Shown piece by piece: positions 1 to 8,576 of a stretch of 64,000 nucleotides of DNA (position 1 is the stretch's first letter; each line of letters starts with the position of its first letter). The DNA comes from Thalassobellus citreus (GTDB taxonomy: Bacteria; Bacteroidota; Bacteroidia; Flavobacteriales; Flavobacteriaceae). Made by a program: the position numbers and the translations under genes. The stretch is from assembly GCF_044385915.1 (NCBI RefSeq), contig NZ_JBISCC010000125.1, positions 248,001 to 312,000 on the forward strand, written 5' to 3'. Under the pieces are notes generated by a model. The model saw only the letters and a program-made list of their open reading frames with translations. It did no database searches and was not told where the DNA came from.

Positions 1-766
1 CTTTACCATTCCACATTCTAGCTCTAATTTTGTGCCATGAAGAATTTAATGAGGTTCTAATCTTATCGAATACTTTTTCAATGGTAGGAAAGGTTTCTAT
101 AAGTTGTTTACTCGCTTCAAGAAAATCCTCGTTAGAATAACCAAAGTCAGTACCAAGAACTTCATTTATCTCATTAATACCACCAATAAAAATGGTAGAA
201 TAATTTAGTAATTCTATTAAAGCTTCTTTAGGATCTTGACCATATTGCCACAAACCACTTCTATACGTTGGATCTGCAGATATAGTCATTCCTTTTTCAT
301 GAGCTAAAGCCAAACCTTCCTTAAGTGTATCAAAAGCACCTTTAGATAAGGCAGGTGTAATACCAGTCCAATGCATCCATACTCCTTTTTTTAAAGCTTT
401 TCCCCAATCAACCATTGATGGTTTGATTTCAGAAAATGAAGAGTGCGATCTATTATACGAAATTGCGCTAGGACGCATTACAGCGCCTACCTCCAGAAAA
501 TAGACTCCTAACGGGCGTTTTGAGTAAACAACAGAAGACGTGCTTACACCAAATTTATTAATATAAGAAATAGCAGCTTCGCCAATAAAATCATCAGAGA
601 CACAACTAATATGCTTTACATTTCCTCCAAAATTAGCAATTGATATACCTACATTTAATTCGGTACCACCAAAATAAAACTCAACCATATTAGATTGAAT
701 AAACTTTTTATTGCCACGAGGTGAAATACGCATTAAAACCTCTCCGAATGTTATAATCTGACCCAT
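1..766 (-). CDS. kdgK: 2-dehydro-3-deoxygluconate (KDG) kinase, PfkB family, 3' part outside the window
   Basis: Reading leftward from an ATG at 764-766, the frame is open to the window edge and gives about 255 residues. The N-terminus MGQIITFGEVLMRISP and the sugar-binding motif GGTELNVGISIANFGG are typical of PfkB-family KDG kinases, and the mid-part ADPTYRSGLW fits the same family. The C-terminal DTxGAGD catalytic motif lies beyond the edge and cannot be checked. Such an enzyme phosphorylates KDG to KDPG in the cytoplasm, the step that follows UxuA; uxuA/uxuB are present near 40-42 kb. Substrate assignment follows family resemblance and could also be another ketose or sugar acid. Confidence 0.85.
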   Translation of the reverse strand, partial: MGQIITFGEVLMRISPRGNKKFIQSNMVEFYFGGTELNVGISIANFGGNVKHISCVSDDFIGEAAISYINKFGVSTSSVVYSKRPLGVYFLEVGAVMRPSAISYNRSHSSFSEIKPSMVDWGKALKKGVWMHWTGITPALSKGAFDTLKEGLALAHEKGMTISADPTYRSGLWQYGQDPKEALIELLNYSTIFIGGINEINEVLGTDFGYSNEDFLEASKQLIETFPTIEKVFDKIRTSLNSSWHKIRARMWNGK

Positions 767-788
767 TATTTTAAAATTTTTAATTTAA

Positions 789-796
789 CAAATTTA
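789..796 (-). promoter_or_regulatory. Candidate -7 promoter box (TAAATTTG) for the KDG kinase gene
   Basis: On the minus strand TAAATTTG matches the Bacteroidota -7 consensus TAnnTTTG and lies 22 bp before the start codon. I found no TTG at the expected -33 spacing, so support is limited to the one box. Confidence 0.3.
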
Positions 797-1051
797 ACAT
801 TTGTATTTGTAATGGCTTATAACAATTAATAAGTTTGTTTTAAGTAATTAACATTTTTACAGAATAATCGATATAATTTAGAAGAAAAGCACCTAATATT
901 AAATAAAAATGATTTCAAAATAAGTAATCTCCTTCAAGCTAAAAAAAAAAAAAAATCGAGCTCAAATTACAACCTAGGCAACCATTTATAAATATTTTTC
1001 GTCTTTGTAATTAAAGACATTCAATTTAGAGTTAATAAAATCTTAATAATT

Positions 1052-1714
1052 ATGTTAGAAAACGAAATAAATCAATATCATATAAATTATAATCATGGAA
1101 TCTTATTGCTCTTCATTCTATTTTATGGTTCAATATTTGCCAACAATTCAACTTCAATTTCAAGTACAATAGATTTAACTAATATTATTGAAGACAAAGT
1201 GCCTGTCACTATAAATTTAAACAATATTGAAGCAAGATCATTAGTTTATCGATTTCCAAAAGTAATTCAAGGAACATATGCTATTAGTGATTTTGGAAGA
1301 TTTGTAGAAAACCTACAAGCATTTGATATAAAAGGAAACAAACTACCTATTTTAAGGGTAGACATTAATTCATGGAAAATAAAACATGCTAAAAGATTAA
1401 GCAAGATCACATATTTAATTAATGACACGTATGATCTTGACAAAAAAACATACAACAACATTACTCAATTCCCTGCTGGAACTAATATTGATCCTGAAAA
1501 TTACGTATTAAACCTCCATGGATTTATTGGTTATTTTGAAGAATTAAATGATAAAAAACATACTCTAAACATAAAAGCTCCAAGTCATTTTTCATATACA
1601 ACAGGTTTAGAGTTAGAAAATTATAAAACAAATAACGATAACACTAAACACTATACTTTTACTGCACCTAGATACTTTGATTTAATTACAATCCCGTATT
1701 ATTTGGAAGATTAG
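1052..1714 (+). CDS. Fragment 1: M61-type N-terminal domain with leader
   Basis: This 220-codon open frame starts at ATG 1052. A hydrophobic stretch at about residues 17-31 resembles a signal peptide or anchor. The segment with YRFPKVIQGTYAISDFGRF resembles the N-terminal beta domain of M61 glycyl aminopeptidases, where the chain reads like MPGTY in family members. It ends at a TAG (1712-1714) created by a frame change about 20 bases earlier. It has no catalytic residues of its own and is best read as the beginning of the broken M61-amidohydrolase gene. Confidence 0.6.
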   Translation: MLENEINQYHINYNHGILLLFILFYGSIFANNSTSISSTIDLTNIIEDKVPVTINLNNIEARSLVYRFPKVIQGTYAISDFGRFVENLQAFDIKGNKLPILRVDINSWKIKHAKRLSKITYLINDTYDLDKKTYNNITQFPAGTNIDPENYVLNLHGFIGYFEELNDKKHTLNIKAPSHFSYTTGLELENYKTNNDNTKHYTFTAPRYFDLITIPYYLED

Positions 1715-1749
1715 ACATTGAAGAATTTACCATTAATGACGTTAAAATT

Positions 1750-2979
1750 GTGCTAAGTGTATATTCTCCTAACAAGATCTATAATGCCAAAGAAATGAAA
1801 GATGTTGTTTTTAAGATGTTAAAGTCTCAACTAACTTCTTTAAAAAACTTCAAAACCACTTCTAGATATGATATTCAGATATATTTTGCAGATGGAAAAG
1901 AAATAAAACCTAATGATTATGGAGCTCTAGAACATCACTCATCAACAGTAATGGTATTACCAGAATCTATGAAAAAAGACGAACTTTTTTATCACTTTAA
2001 GAATTTAGTTGCTCATGAGTTTTTTCATATTGTAACACCATTAAATATCCATTCAGAACACATCCATAATTTTAATTATAATTCACCTAATTTCTCAAAG
2101 CATCTATGGTTATACGAAGGCGTTACAGAATATTTTTCTAAGTTATTTCAAATAGATCAAAACTTAATTACAGAAAAGGAATTTTACAATGAAGTATTTA
2201 ACAAACTAAAAACCTCTAAAAACTATAATGATTCTTTAAGTTTCACTTTAATGAGTGAACACATTCTACAAAAAGAATATCATAAAAATTATGCTAACGT
2301 ATATCAAAAAGGAGCTTTAATAGCAATGTGTTTAGATATCCTTTTAAGAGAAGAAAGCAATGGTAACAAAGGGTTACTTTCTTTAATGAAGGTACTCTCG
2401 CTTAAATATGGCAAAAACACACCTTTTATTGATAACAATCTAATAGATGAAATTTCTTTAATAACATATCCTTCAATTGACAATTTTTTCAAAAAACATG
2501 TTATTGGAGAAACACCAATAAATTACCAAGATTTCTTTAGAAAATTAGGGTTAAATTTAACTGACACAAGTTTAACCGCCGTTAAAAACCCATCACCCAA
2601 ACAAGAAAAACTGAAATCATCTTGGTTAAACTTAAATACTTTTGCTTTTGATAATGTAAATGTTATTCCAATGGATAGAGATACTATCTTAAAGGACCAC
2701 CGTGTTATTGTTTCTAATGGTAAAATTATTAGTGTTGAACCAAACACTAACAAATCTATCTATAACATTCAAAAAACAATTGATGGTACTGGCAAATATT
2801 TAATTCCAGGTCTTTCAGAAATGCATTATCATTGGCGAAATGGGAAAGAAACACCAGAAGATGATTTTAAACTTTTAATTGCTAACGGTGTTACTACAGT
2901 TAGAAATATGGCTGAAGAACCAAACCAAAAACAAAAGCAAACAGAAATAAGACATAAAGTTAAAACGGGGAATATTTAG
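1750..2979 (+). CDS. Fragment 2: M61 catalytic domain joined to the start of an amidohydrolase
   Basis: The frame is open from about 1690; the listed start is a GTG, so it is probably not a true initiation site. Residues around 85-105 carry the zinc motif HEFFH followed by YEGVTEYFS, whose glutamate is the third ligand in M61 gluzincins. The PDZ domain usual in M61 enzymes is missing. From about residue 297 the same frame reads as the start of an amidohydrolase: a beta-sandwich strand (FAFDNVNVIPMD), PGLSEMHYHW with the HxH metal motif, and the ANGVTTVRNM segment. The join of the two families within one open frame is not at a frameshift, so the fusion itself looks real. Confidence 0.65.
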   Translation: MLSVYSPNKIYNAKEMKDVVFKMLKSQLTSLKNFKTTSRYDIQIYFADGKEIKPNDYGALEHHSSTVMVLPESMKKDELFYHFKNLVAHEFFHIVTPLNIHSEHIHNFNYNSPNFSKHLWLYEGVTEYFSKLFQIDQNLITEKEFYNEVFNKLKTSKNYNDSLSFTLMSEHILQKEYHKNYANVYQKGALIAMCLDILLREESNGNKGLLSLMKVLSLKYGKNTPFIDNNLIDEISLITYPSIDNFFKKHVIGETPINYQDFFRKLGLNLTDTSLTAVKNPSPKQEKLKSSWLNLNTFAFDNVNVIPMDRDTILKDHRVIVSNGKIISVEPNTNKSIYNIQKTIDGTGKYLIPGLSEMHYHWRNGKETPEDDFKLLIANGVTTVRNMAEEPNQKQKQTEIRHKVKTGNI

Positions 2980-3352
2980 GCCCTAATTATTACACAACAG
3001 GCTCTTATCTTAAATTTGAACACCTTAAAACAAAAGAATTAATATTAAATGAGATAAAAAAACATACCCAAAATGGGTATGACTTTTTAAAATTAGCAGA
3101 TAATTTACCAAAAGATTTATTTTTACTTGAAGAAGCTAATAAAAACAACATTCAAGTAATTGGTCATGCACAACGTAAATTACCTTTAGAATTTTCGTTA
3201 CGCATGAAATCTATTGAACATCTAGAAGAATTTATATATATATATTTAATGGAGAAGAAAATTTTACATACTTAAATGATAATATAAATGAACTGAATTC
3301 TATAGCTCAAGAAATTAAAAACAGTGGAATTTACGTAACACCTACCCTCGTT

Positions 3353-3913
3353 GTGTTTGAAAAAATTCCTCAGTATTTAGATGATAACATGTTTGAAAAC
3401 ATGAAAAAGAGTCATTTAGTTAAATATTTATCACAAAAAGAAAGAGATAAATATTTAACAGATAAAAATAATTCTAGAACCAATTTTAAAGATTTAGTTA
3501 TTGATGGCATAACAGCTAAAGATTTATTTCAAAGATATATTACCTGGATGCGAAAGTTTACCAAGATATTGAATGATAACGACGTTAAACTATTAACAGG
3601 TAGCGATACATTTGGTATGGCGATTGTTGGTTTTTCAATTCATAGAGAAATGGAAATTCTGCAAGAATTAGGAATGAAACCTTTTGATATTTTAAATGCT
3701 AGTACTGTTAATGCTTCTCGTTACCTAGATTCATATCCGGTTGATGGAAGTATTACAGAAGGTAAAAACGCAAACTTGGTATTACTAGACAAAAACCCAT
3801 TTGCTGATATAAAAAACACGCAAAGTATAAATGGAGTTATGCTTCATGGTAAATGGTTTGACAGAAATGAACTCGACAAAATGTTAGTTGAAGTAGAAAA
3901 CGCTTTTAAATAA
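3353..3913 (+). CDS. Fragment 3: C-terminal part of the amidohydrolase
   Basis: This frame is open from about 3248. It carries the amidohydrolase C-terminus: LLTGSDTFG with the metal-site aspartate, HREMEILQELGMKPFDIL, NASTVNASRYL, and GSITEGKNANLVLLDKNPFADIKN, the strand returning to the small beta domain. These are characteristic of the imidazolonepropionase-like/prolidase-type amidohydrolases. Upstream, a short frame (2976-3247) holds the GHAQRKLP and IEHLEEF histidines. It continues the same gene as the preceding fragments and is not a separate protein unless translation restarts. Confidence 0.6.
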   Translation: MFEKIPQYLDDNMFENMKKSHLVKYLSQKERDKYLTDKNNSRTNFKDLVIDGITAKDLFQRYITWMRKFTKILNDNDVKLLTGSDTFGMAIVGFSIHREMEILQELGMKPFDILNASTVNASRYLDSYPVDGSITEGKNANLVLLDKNPFADIKNTQSINGVMLHGKWFDRNELDKMLVEVENAFK

Positions 3914-4012
3914 TACTTTTAAGAACAAAACTCTTCCATAAAGCTTATTAATAAAAACATTCTTTTTTTTAAGACATTAAAATCGTTATAAAAAGTTTAA
4001 ATGAACCTCGTC

Positions 4013-6163
4013 CTACAAATTATCCAATTGATTACTCTTTTTATCGTCGCTAATAGTCCAAAAGAACCCAACAAAAAAGAACTGATCTGCAGCAGGTTGT
4101 AATGCACGTCTGTCAAAATGACCATTCATATCTGGAGTATTTGCATATTGATACCCATTAATATTTTTAAAACCTAAAACATTATTAACCGAAGCATATA
4201 ATATTTTTTGTGGGCTTATTAAATACGCCCAGTTCAAGCTTAAATTATTATAAGGTTTTGTTTTATTATTTAAAAACCCAGGTTGGTTAGGATTGGTAAA
4301 CGTTCTACCAGAAGCCAAGGCATAACTAAATCCAACTTGACTACGCCAATCGTTAATCCAATACTTCCCAACTACCGATAGGTTATGTGTATTAGCAAAA
4401 TTAGGTTGCGCTTTGGTTTCGTAATTTTTATAATCGCGTTCGGTATCTAAAAACGAGTAACTTATCCAATAATCAAAACTCTTGATACTTTTACTATCTC
4501 TCCAAAAGAAATCGATACCTTTTGCAAATCCAGAACCATTATTATTAAAATTACTTTCGAACGTGGTAAATTCAGAATCATACTTTACTAAATCATCATA
4601 GGTTTTATAATAAGCTTCGGCTCTAAAAATTTTTCTATCGGCGTTATACTGATAGTTAAAAATGTAATGCGACGTATTTTGAGCTTTTAAATCCTGATTA
4701 AACTTTAAAATATTACTAGATGGATTCTGATAAAAGCTACCATAAGCTAACGACAACTGACTTTTACTGGATGTTTTATACGCCAAAGACATTCTTGGAG
4801 CAACGGTAGCATCTTTAAATAATTCGCTATACTCACCACGAACACCAGTTTTAAACGCTAACTTTTTAGATATAAAAATATCGACCTCAGCAAAAGCCGC
4901 TGCAATGTTATTATTGTAACCATACGTAGCATCAGCAATAGTTTCATCATTATAATTTTCATTAAAATTGGTAGCAAAATATTCAGCTCCAAAATAAAGC
5001 TTCAAACGATTACTAATGCGGTTTTTAAATTTCAACTTTGTATGAAATGAATTTTCTGTATCATCAACAGCACTTTCATTAATGTTTAAGTTATTTATAG
5101 CATTCGTATAACTAAATCCACCTTGCATGCTCCAAGTATCGCTTAAAACACTTTGATACGAACCATTAAGATATAAGTTTTTATTATTCAGCTTAAAATG
5201 CACACCTTCAGGATCATTTATATCTTCTTGAATTAACTCAAAATTTGTAACATCAAAAGCGCCATAAAGTTTAAACAACCCAGAATTAGTTTTCTTTCTA
5301 TAAACCGCTTCTCCAGAGAGTGTTTCAAAAGGTTTTATCCAATCGTTTCTACTAGAAAAAATAGCATTATACGGTTCTAAATTAATATACGATGCATTCA
5401 CACTCAGTGCGCTTTTATCCCATTTTTGAGTATTCCCTATACTTGCACCAATACTCATAATACCAATATCTGTTTTTTCTTGGTCGGGTTCATCAATTGT
5501 ATTTAATAACAACACACTAGATAAGGCCTGCCCAAACTCTGCAGAATAGCCTCCTGTAGAAAACGTAATACCATCAAACAAAAACGGAGAATAACGTCCG
5601 CGGGTTGGCGCATTATTAGTTGTAGGTGTGTAAGGTGTGAACACACGAATACCATCAATAAAAATTTGAGTTTCTTCGGCATCACCACCACGCACAAACA
5701 AACGACCATCTTCGGCAACAGTGGTAGTTCCTGGTAAGGTTTGAAAAGCACCAACAAAATCACCCAAAGCACTCGCTGTTGTAACCACATCTAATGGTTT
5801 TAAAACATTTACTTTGCTATTATCTCCTGCTTGAAATGTTCCAGCCGAAAGCACTACAGCATCCAATGCATTTACATCTTCACGAAGTTTAACAGTTAAA
5901 TCTTTCATATAAGATACATCACCATACATGGTATATGTTTCATAAGACACATATGAAACCACTAAATTCTGATTTCCAGTTTCTGAAGTTGTAAATAAAA
6001 AGGCTCCATTTTCATCCGTTGTACTTCCATCATAAGTGCCTTCTAAATAAATATTCGCTCCCATTATAGGTTTATTTTTCGAATTAAACACAGTGCCTGA
6101 AATAGTTGTTTGAGCAGATAATTGCATACTGATTAATGTAATAATGATAATTATTCTTTTCAT
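4013..6163 (-). CDS. TonB-dependent receptor with N-terminal carboxypeptidase-regulatory-like domain
   Basis: The 716-residue protein begins with a signal peptide (MKRIIIIITLISMQLSAQ). Next is a CarboxypepD_reg-like beta domain at about 20-100 (ISGTVFNSKNKPIMGANIYL, TDENGAF). A plug domain follows with LFVRGGDAEETQIFIDGIRV, then a beta barrel to the C-terminus ending in FFVGFFWTI. It sits in the outer membrane and would import a ligand powered by TonB. It is shorter than SusC proteins, has no SusD partner, and lacks the long SusC signature, so a metal complex or small molecule is as likely as a glycan. It is transcribed away from an ECF sigma factor gene. An inverted repeat lies just upstream of its start. 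Confidence 0.85.
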   Translation of the reverse strand: MKRIIIIITLISMQLSAQTTISGTVFNSKNKPIMGANIYLEGTYDGSTTDENGAFLFTTSETGNQNLVVSYVSYETYTMYGDVSYMKDLTVKLREDVNALDAVVLSAGTFQAGDNSKVNVLKPLDVVTTASALGDFVGAFQTLPGTTTVAEDGRLFVRGGDAEETQIFIDGIRVFTPYTPTTNNAPTRGRYSPFLFDGITFSTGGYSAEFGQALSSVLLLNTIDEPDQEKTDIGIMSIGASIGNTQKWDKSALSVNASYINLEPYNAIFSSRNDWIKPFETLSGEAVYRKKTNSGLFKLYGAFDVTNFELIQEDINDPEGVHFKLNNKNLYLNGSYQSVLSDTWSMQGGFSYTNAINNLNINESAVDDTENSFHTKLKFKNRISNRLKLYFGAEYFATNFNENYNDETIADATYGYNNNIAAAFAEVDIFISKKLAFKTGVRGEYSELFKDATVAPRMSLAYKTSSKSQLSLAYGSFYQNPSSNILKFNQDLKAQNTSHYIFNYQYNADRKIFRAEAYYKTYDDLVKYDSEFTTFESNFNNNGSGFAKGIDFFWRDSKSIKSFDYWISYSFLDTERDYKNYETKAQPNFANTHNLSVVGKYWINDWRSQVGFSYALASGRTFTNPNQPGFLNNKTKPYNNLSLNWAYLISPQKILYASVNNVLGFKNINGYQYANTPDMNGHFDRRALQPAADQFFFVGFFWTISDDKKSNQLDNL

Positions 6164-6721
6164 AATTTAAAATATTCTACAGTTCGTTTTCTAATTGATG
6201 AAGCAAATTTGCAACAGAAGATTCACTGTAAAAATTCTAAATAACCGAACTGTAAAATATAGATGATGAATTGAATATTTTGTGTCAAAAAAGAAAATAA
6301 CCGAACAAAAAAAGAGTTTCATTTTTCAGATAAACAATATATTCCAAACAAAAAACACAAAACAAAAACAGATTCTTCACACTAATTTTTAGTCGTAAAT
6401 TTCATCTAATTATTTTTATATATATTAGTATCTCCTAACACATAAAAAAAGCTGTTTTCAAGTAAAAAACAACTCATAGATTTTATCTATACCACACACT
6501 TAAAACACTTAAAATCAGTTTTAAAAAAGAATCACCTAAACCAGTTATTTAAAACAATAAAAAACACCAAATAATTGCTAATATTTTCAATTAATAAGTA
6601 GAAACCCCTATTGTGAAATCATAAAAAACAACTCACACCTCTATGTTTTTTAAAATTATTTTTCACACATTTGTAACGTTTTAAATAATTAAGCTACTTA
6701 TAAAGTACCTAACCCATCAAC
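6164..6721. other. Divergent intergenic region between TonB receptor and ECF sigma genes
   Basis: This 558-bp AT-rich stretch has no convincing open frame. An imperfect inverted repeat pairs 6171-6189 with 6243-6261 (16 of 19 positions; core GAACTGTA). The 10-mer ATAACCGAAC occurs at 6241-6250 and again at 6297-6306. These lie within 150 bp of the receptor start and are plausible regulator-binding elements. The rest toward the sigma gene shows only A/T-rich sequence. Confidence 0.5.
6171..6261. repeat. Imperfect inverted repeat upstream of the TonB receptor gene
   Basis: The arm 6171-6189 reads, on the opposite strand, AAACGAACTGTAGAATATT. The arm 6243-6261 reads AACCGAACTGTAAAATATA, so they match at 16 of 19 positions across a spacer of about 53 bases. 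A further AACCGAAC copy at 6299-6306 suggests a repeated binding element rather than a chance hairpin. Function is inferred from position only. Confidence 0.45.
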
Positions 6722-7216
6722 TTGAAAGAAGAACTAAAACATAGTTTTGTAGAATTACTAGAAAAGCATCAGAATATTGTGCACAAAGTTTGTCGCTTGT
6801 ACACTAATAACTATGATGCGCATAACGATTTATTTCAAGAAATAACCATTCAACTTTGGAAAGCCTATCCTAAATTTAGAGGCGATGCAAAGTTTAGTAC
6901 TTGGATGTATCGTGTAGGTTTAAATACCGCGATTACACTTTACAGAAAATCTAAAAGAACGATTAATACTCAAGATTTTGAAGGCGTTGCTTTTAAAATG
7001 AAAGCAGAGGATTATGATGACACAGAAGAAGAACAATTAAAAGTGTTATACAAAGCCATCCATCAATTAAACGACATAGAAAAGGCTTTGGTGTTTTTAT
7101 ATTTAGAAGATAAAAACTATAAAGAAATAAGTGAAACTATGGGAATTAGTGAAGTGAATGCCCGTGTGAAGATGAATAGAATTAAAACGAAACTTAAAAC
7201 CATACTAAATCCGTAA
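6722..7216 (+). CDS. RNA polymerase ECF-type sigma-70 factor
   Basis: The 164-residue protein has sigma region 2 at about residues 15-85 (DLFQEITIQLWKAYPKF, FSTWMYRVGLNTAI) and region 4 at about 105-160 (LNDIEKALVFLYLEDKNYKE, then a helix-turn-helix with ISEVNARVKMNRIKTKLK). Regions 1 and 3 are absent, as in ECF sigmas. It would direct RNA polymerase to a small regulon. The start is a TTG at 6722; no in-frame ATG lies close upstream. The gene is followed after 4 bp by a membrane-protein gene, which by position could hold or sense the sigma factor, although it shows no recognised anti-sigma domain. Confidence 0.9.
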   Translation: MKEELKHSFVELLEKHQNIVHKVCRLYTNNYDAHNDLFQEITIQLWKAYPKFRGDAKFSTWMYRVGLNTAITLYRKSKRTINTQDFEGVAFKMKAEDYDDTEEEQLKVLYKAIHQLNDIEKALVFLYLEDKNYKEISETMGISEVNARVKMNRIKTKLKTILNP

Positions 7217-7220
7217 CACT

Positions 7221-7856
7221 ATGGATGAATTAGATATCTTAAAGAAGGATTGGAATAAATCCAATGCGAACCATAAAAAACTATCGGCAAATGATATTTA
7301 CCCGATGCTGTTAAAAAAATCATCTTCCATAGTAAAGATGCTTTTTTACATTAGTGTTGCCGAATTTATTTTTTGGATATTAGTAAACGCAATCCCTTAT
7401 TTCTCCTCAGACAGCTACAGACAAGCATTAGATAAAGTTTATATAAACGATGCTGTATTTAACGGACTCACCATATTTAGTTTTGCAGTCATTCTTCTTT
7501 TTGTTTACCTACTCTATAAGTCGTACAAATCAATATCTGTAACAGATAGCGCAAAAAAACTTATGGAGAGCATTTTAAAAACACGTAAAATAATTAAATA
7601 CTACGTGCTTTATAATTTAATAATGATAGTTGTTTCAACAATTATAGGCTTATATATTAGCGTGCACAACGACCCTGAAATGGCACAAAACATTGAGAAA
7701 CTTGGCGAACATGGCTCTATGATTTTCTTAGGAATATCGGCACTTTTCTTAGCCATTGCAACACTAATTATCTGGTTGTTTTATAAACTTATTTATGGCA
7801 TTCTATTAAAACGCTTGAACAAAAATTATAAAGAACTCGAAAAATTAGATTTATAA
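7221..7856 (+). CDS. Four-helix membrane protein paired with the ECF sigma factor
   Basis: The 211-residue protein begins with a charged cytoplasmic segment (MDELDILKKDWNKSN), then has hydrophobic segments at about residues 39-60, 80-100, 125-147 and 165-192, and a lysine-rich tail. The start lies 4 bp after the sigma-factor stop, so the two are almost certainly cotranscribed. I do not recognise a catalytic motif. Similar proteins in flavobacteria have been labelled beta-carotene monooxygenase, which nothing here supports. An anti-sigma or sigma-modulating role is inferred from the arrangement only. Confidence 0.75.
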   Translation: MDELDILKKDWNKSNANHKKLSANDIYPMLLKKSSSIVKMLFYISVAEFIFWILVNAIPYFSSDSYRQALDKVYINDAVFNGLTIFSFAVILLFVYLLYKSYKSISVTDSAKKLMESILKTRKIIKYYVLYNLIMIVVSTIIGLYISVHNDPEMAQNIEKLGEHGSMIFLGISALFLAIATLIIWLFYKLIYGILLKRLNKNYKELEKLDL

Positions 7857-7862
7857 TTAATT

Positions 7863-7944
7863 GGGCGTTACCCAAGGGTCGGGCTTTACGTTACAAGTCC
7901 TCGCTCGTACCTCGCTGCGGGCTTTTCACTGCAATCCCTAACGC
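7863..7944 (+). repeat. Dispersed GC-rich repeat, copy 1
   Basis: This 82-bp block is far richer in GC than its surroundings and has inverted ends (GCGTTA at the left, TAACGC at the right). Its reverse complement recurs almost entirely at 35770-35851 and one end recurs at 18041-18065. It overlaps the 3' end of the pseudouridine synthase gene, supplying the last codon and the TAG stop. It contains the direct repeat CGGGCTTT twice. Confidence 0.85.
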
Positions 7945-8522
7945 AAAAAGCCAGCGACCTCAACCACTTCACCTATTTTCATAGGTTTTAAATGAATATC
8001 TCCTACCCTTACACGCACTAATCGTAAGGTTGGAAACCCCACTGCCGAAGTCATTTTACGTACCTGTCTAAACTTACCTTCATTTAAGGTCATAGACACC
8101 CACGATGTTGGGCCATGCCTATCATCACGTATTTTTCGCGAACGCTCCTGAAAACCTGGATTAACATCCAACTTATAAGCTTTACAAGGTTTTGTTTGAT
8201 ACTTTTTACCATCAAAACCAATTTCTACACCCAATTTTAATTGCTCAATAGCTTCTGCCGAAATAGCTCCATCAACTTGCGCATAATACTCTTTTTCAAC
8301 CTTTTTACTATTAACAAAAGCACTCGTTTGTCCATCGGTAGTTAGCAACAATAAACCTTCTGATTTTTCATCTAAACGACCAACAGCCATAATGCCTTCA
8401 GGAAAATCATGAAGCTCACCCAAAAACTTTTTAGATTGTTGCTTCGAGGCATTACTCATAAACTGACTTAAATAGCCGTATGGTTTGTAAATTATAAAAT
8501 GACGATGTATTATCTCTTCCAA
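7938..8522 (-). CDS. rluE: 23S rRNA pseudouridine synthase, RluE-type
   Basis: The 194-residue protein belongs to the RsuA/RluE branch of pseudouridine synthases. YKPYGYLSQF (12-21) is the N-terminal family motif and VGRLDEKSEGLLLLT (47-61) holds the catalytic aspartate D51. The C-terminal LNEGKFRQVRKM segment is also typical. No S4 domain is present, which together with the length favours RluE, the enzyme that modifies U2457 (E. coli numbering) in 23S rRNA. The 3' end of the gene runs into a dispersed repeat, which provides the stop codon, so the C-terminus may have been altered by the repeat's arrival. Confidence 0.9.
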   Translation of the reverse strand: MEEIIHRHFIIYKPYGYLSQFMSNASKQQSKKFLGELHDFPEGIMAVGRLDEKSEGLLLLTTDGQTSAFVNSKKVEKEYYAQVDGAISAEAIEQLKLGVEIGFDGKKYQTKPCKAYKLDVNPGFQERSRKIRDDRHGPTSWVSMTLNEGKFRQVRKMTSAVGFPTLRLVRVRVGDIHLKPMKIGEVVEVAGFLR

Positions 8523-8576
8523 AAGAATCCTAATTAATTACTTCTTTATGCGATTTCTATCTGCGTTTAAAATGAC

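Larger units (their letters stand above)
1052..3913 (+). pseudogene. Peptidase M61-amidohydrolase fusion, broken by three apparent -1 frameshifts
   Basis: Translation is continuous in homology but changes frame three times, each time as if one base were missing. The first is near 1688-1692, where restoring an A turns ITIPYYLED-stop into ITNPVLFGRLDIEEF. The second is near 2975-2977, where restoring a T gives GNILGPNYYTTGSY. The third is near 3245-3247, where restoring a T gives EEFIYIYFNGEENF. Repaired, the product would have about 954 residues: a hydrophobic leader, an M61 N-terminal domain, an M61 catalytic domain (HEFFH plus YEGVTEYFS), no PDZ domain, then an amidohydrolase with MHYHW, GHA, EHL and GSD metal-site motifs. 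All catalytic motifs survive, so sequencing error is a serious alternative to decay. Confidence 0.75.

Noticed and set aside
4013..6163. Interpreting the first TonB receptor as SusC
   Set aside because: At 716 residues it is too short, and it has no SusD neighbour or SusC-type N-terminal signature beyond the common carboxypeptidase-like domain.
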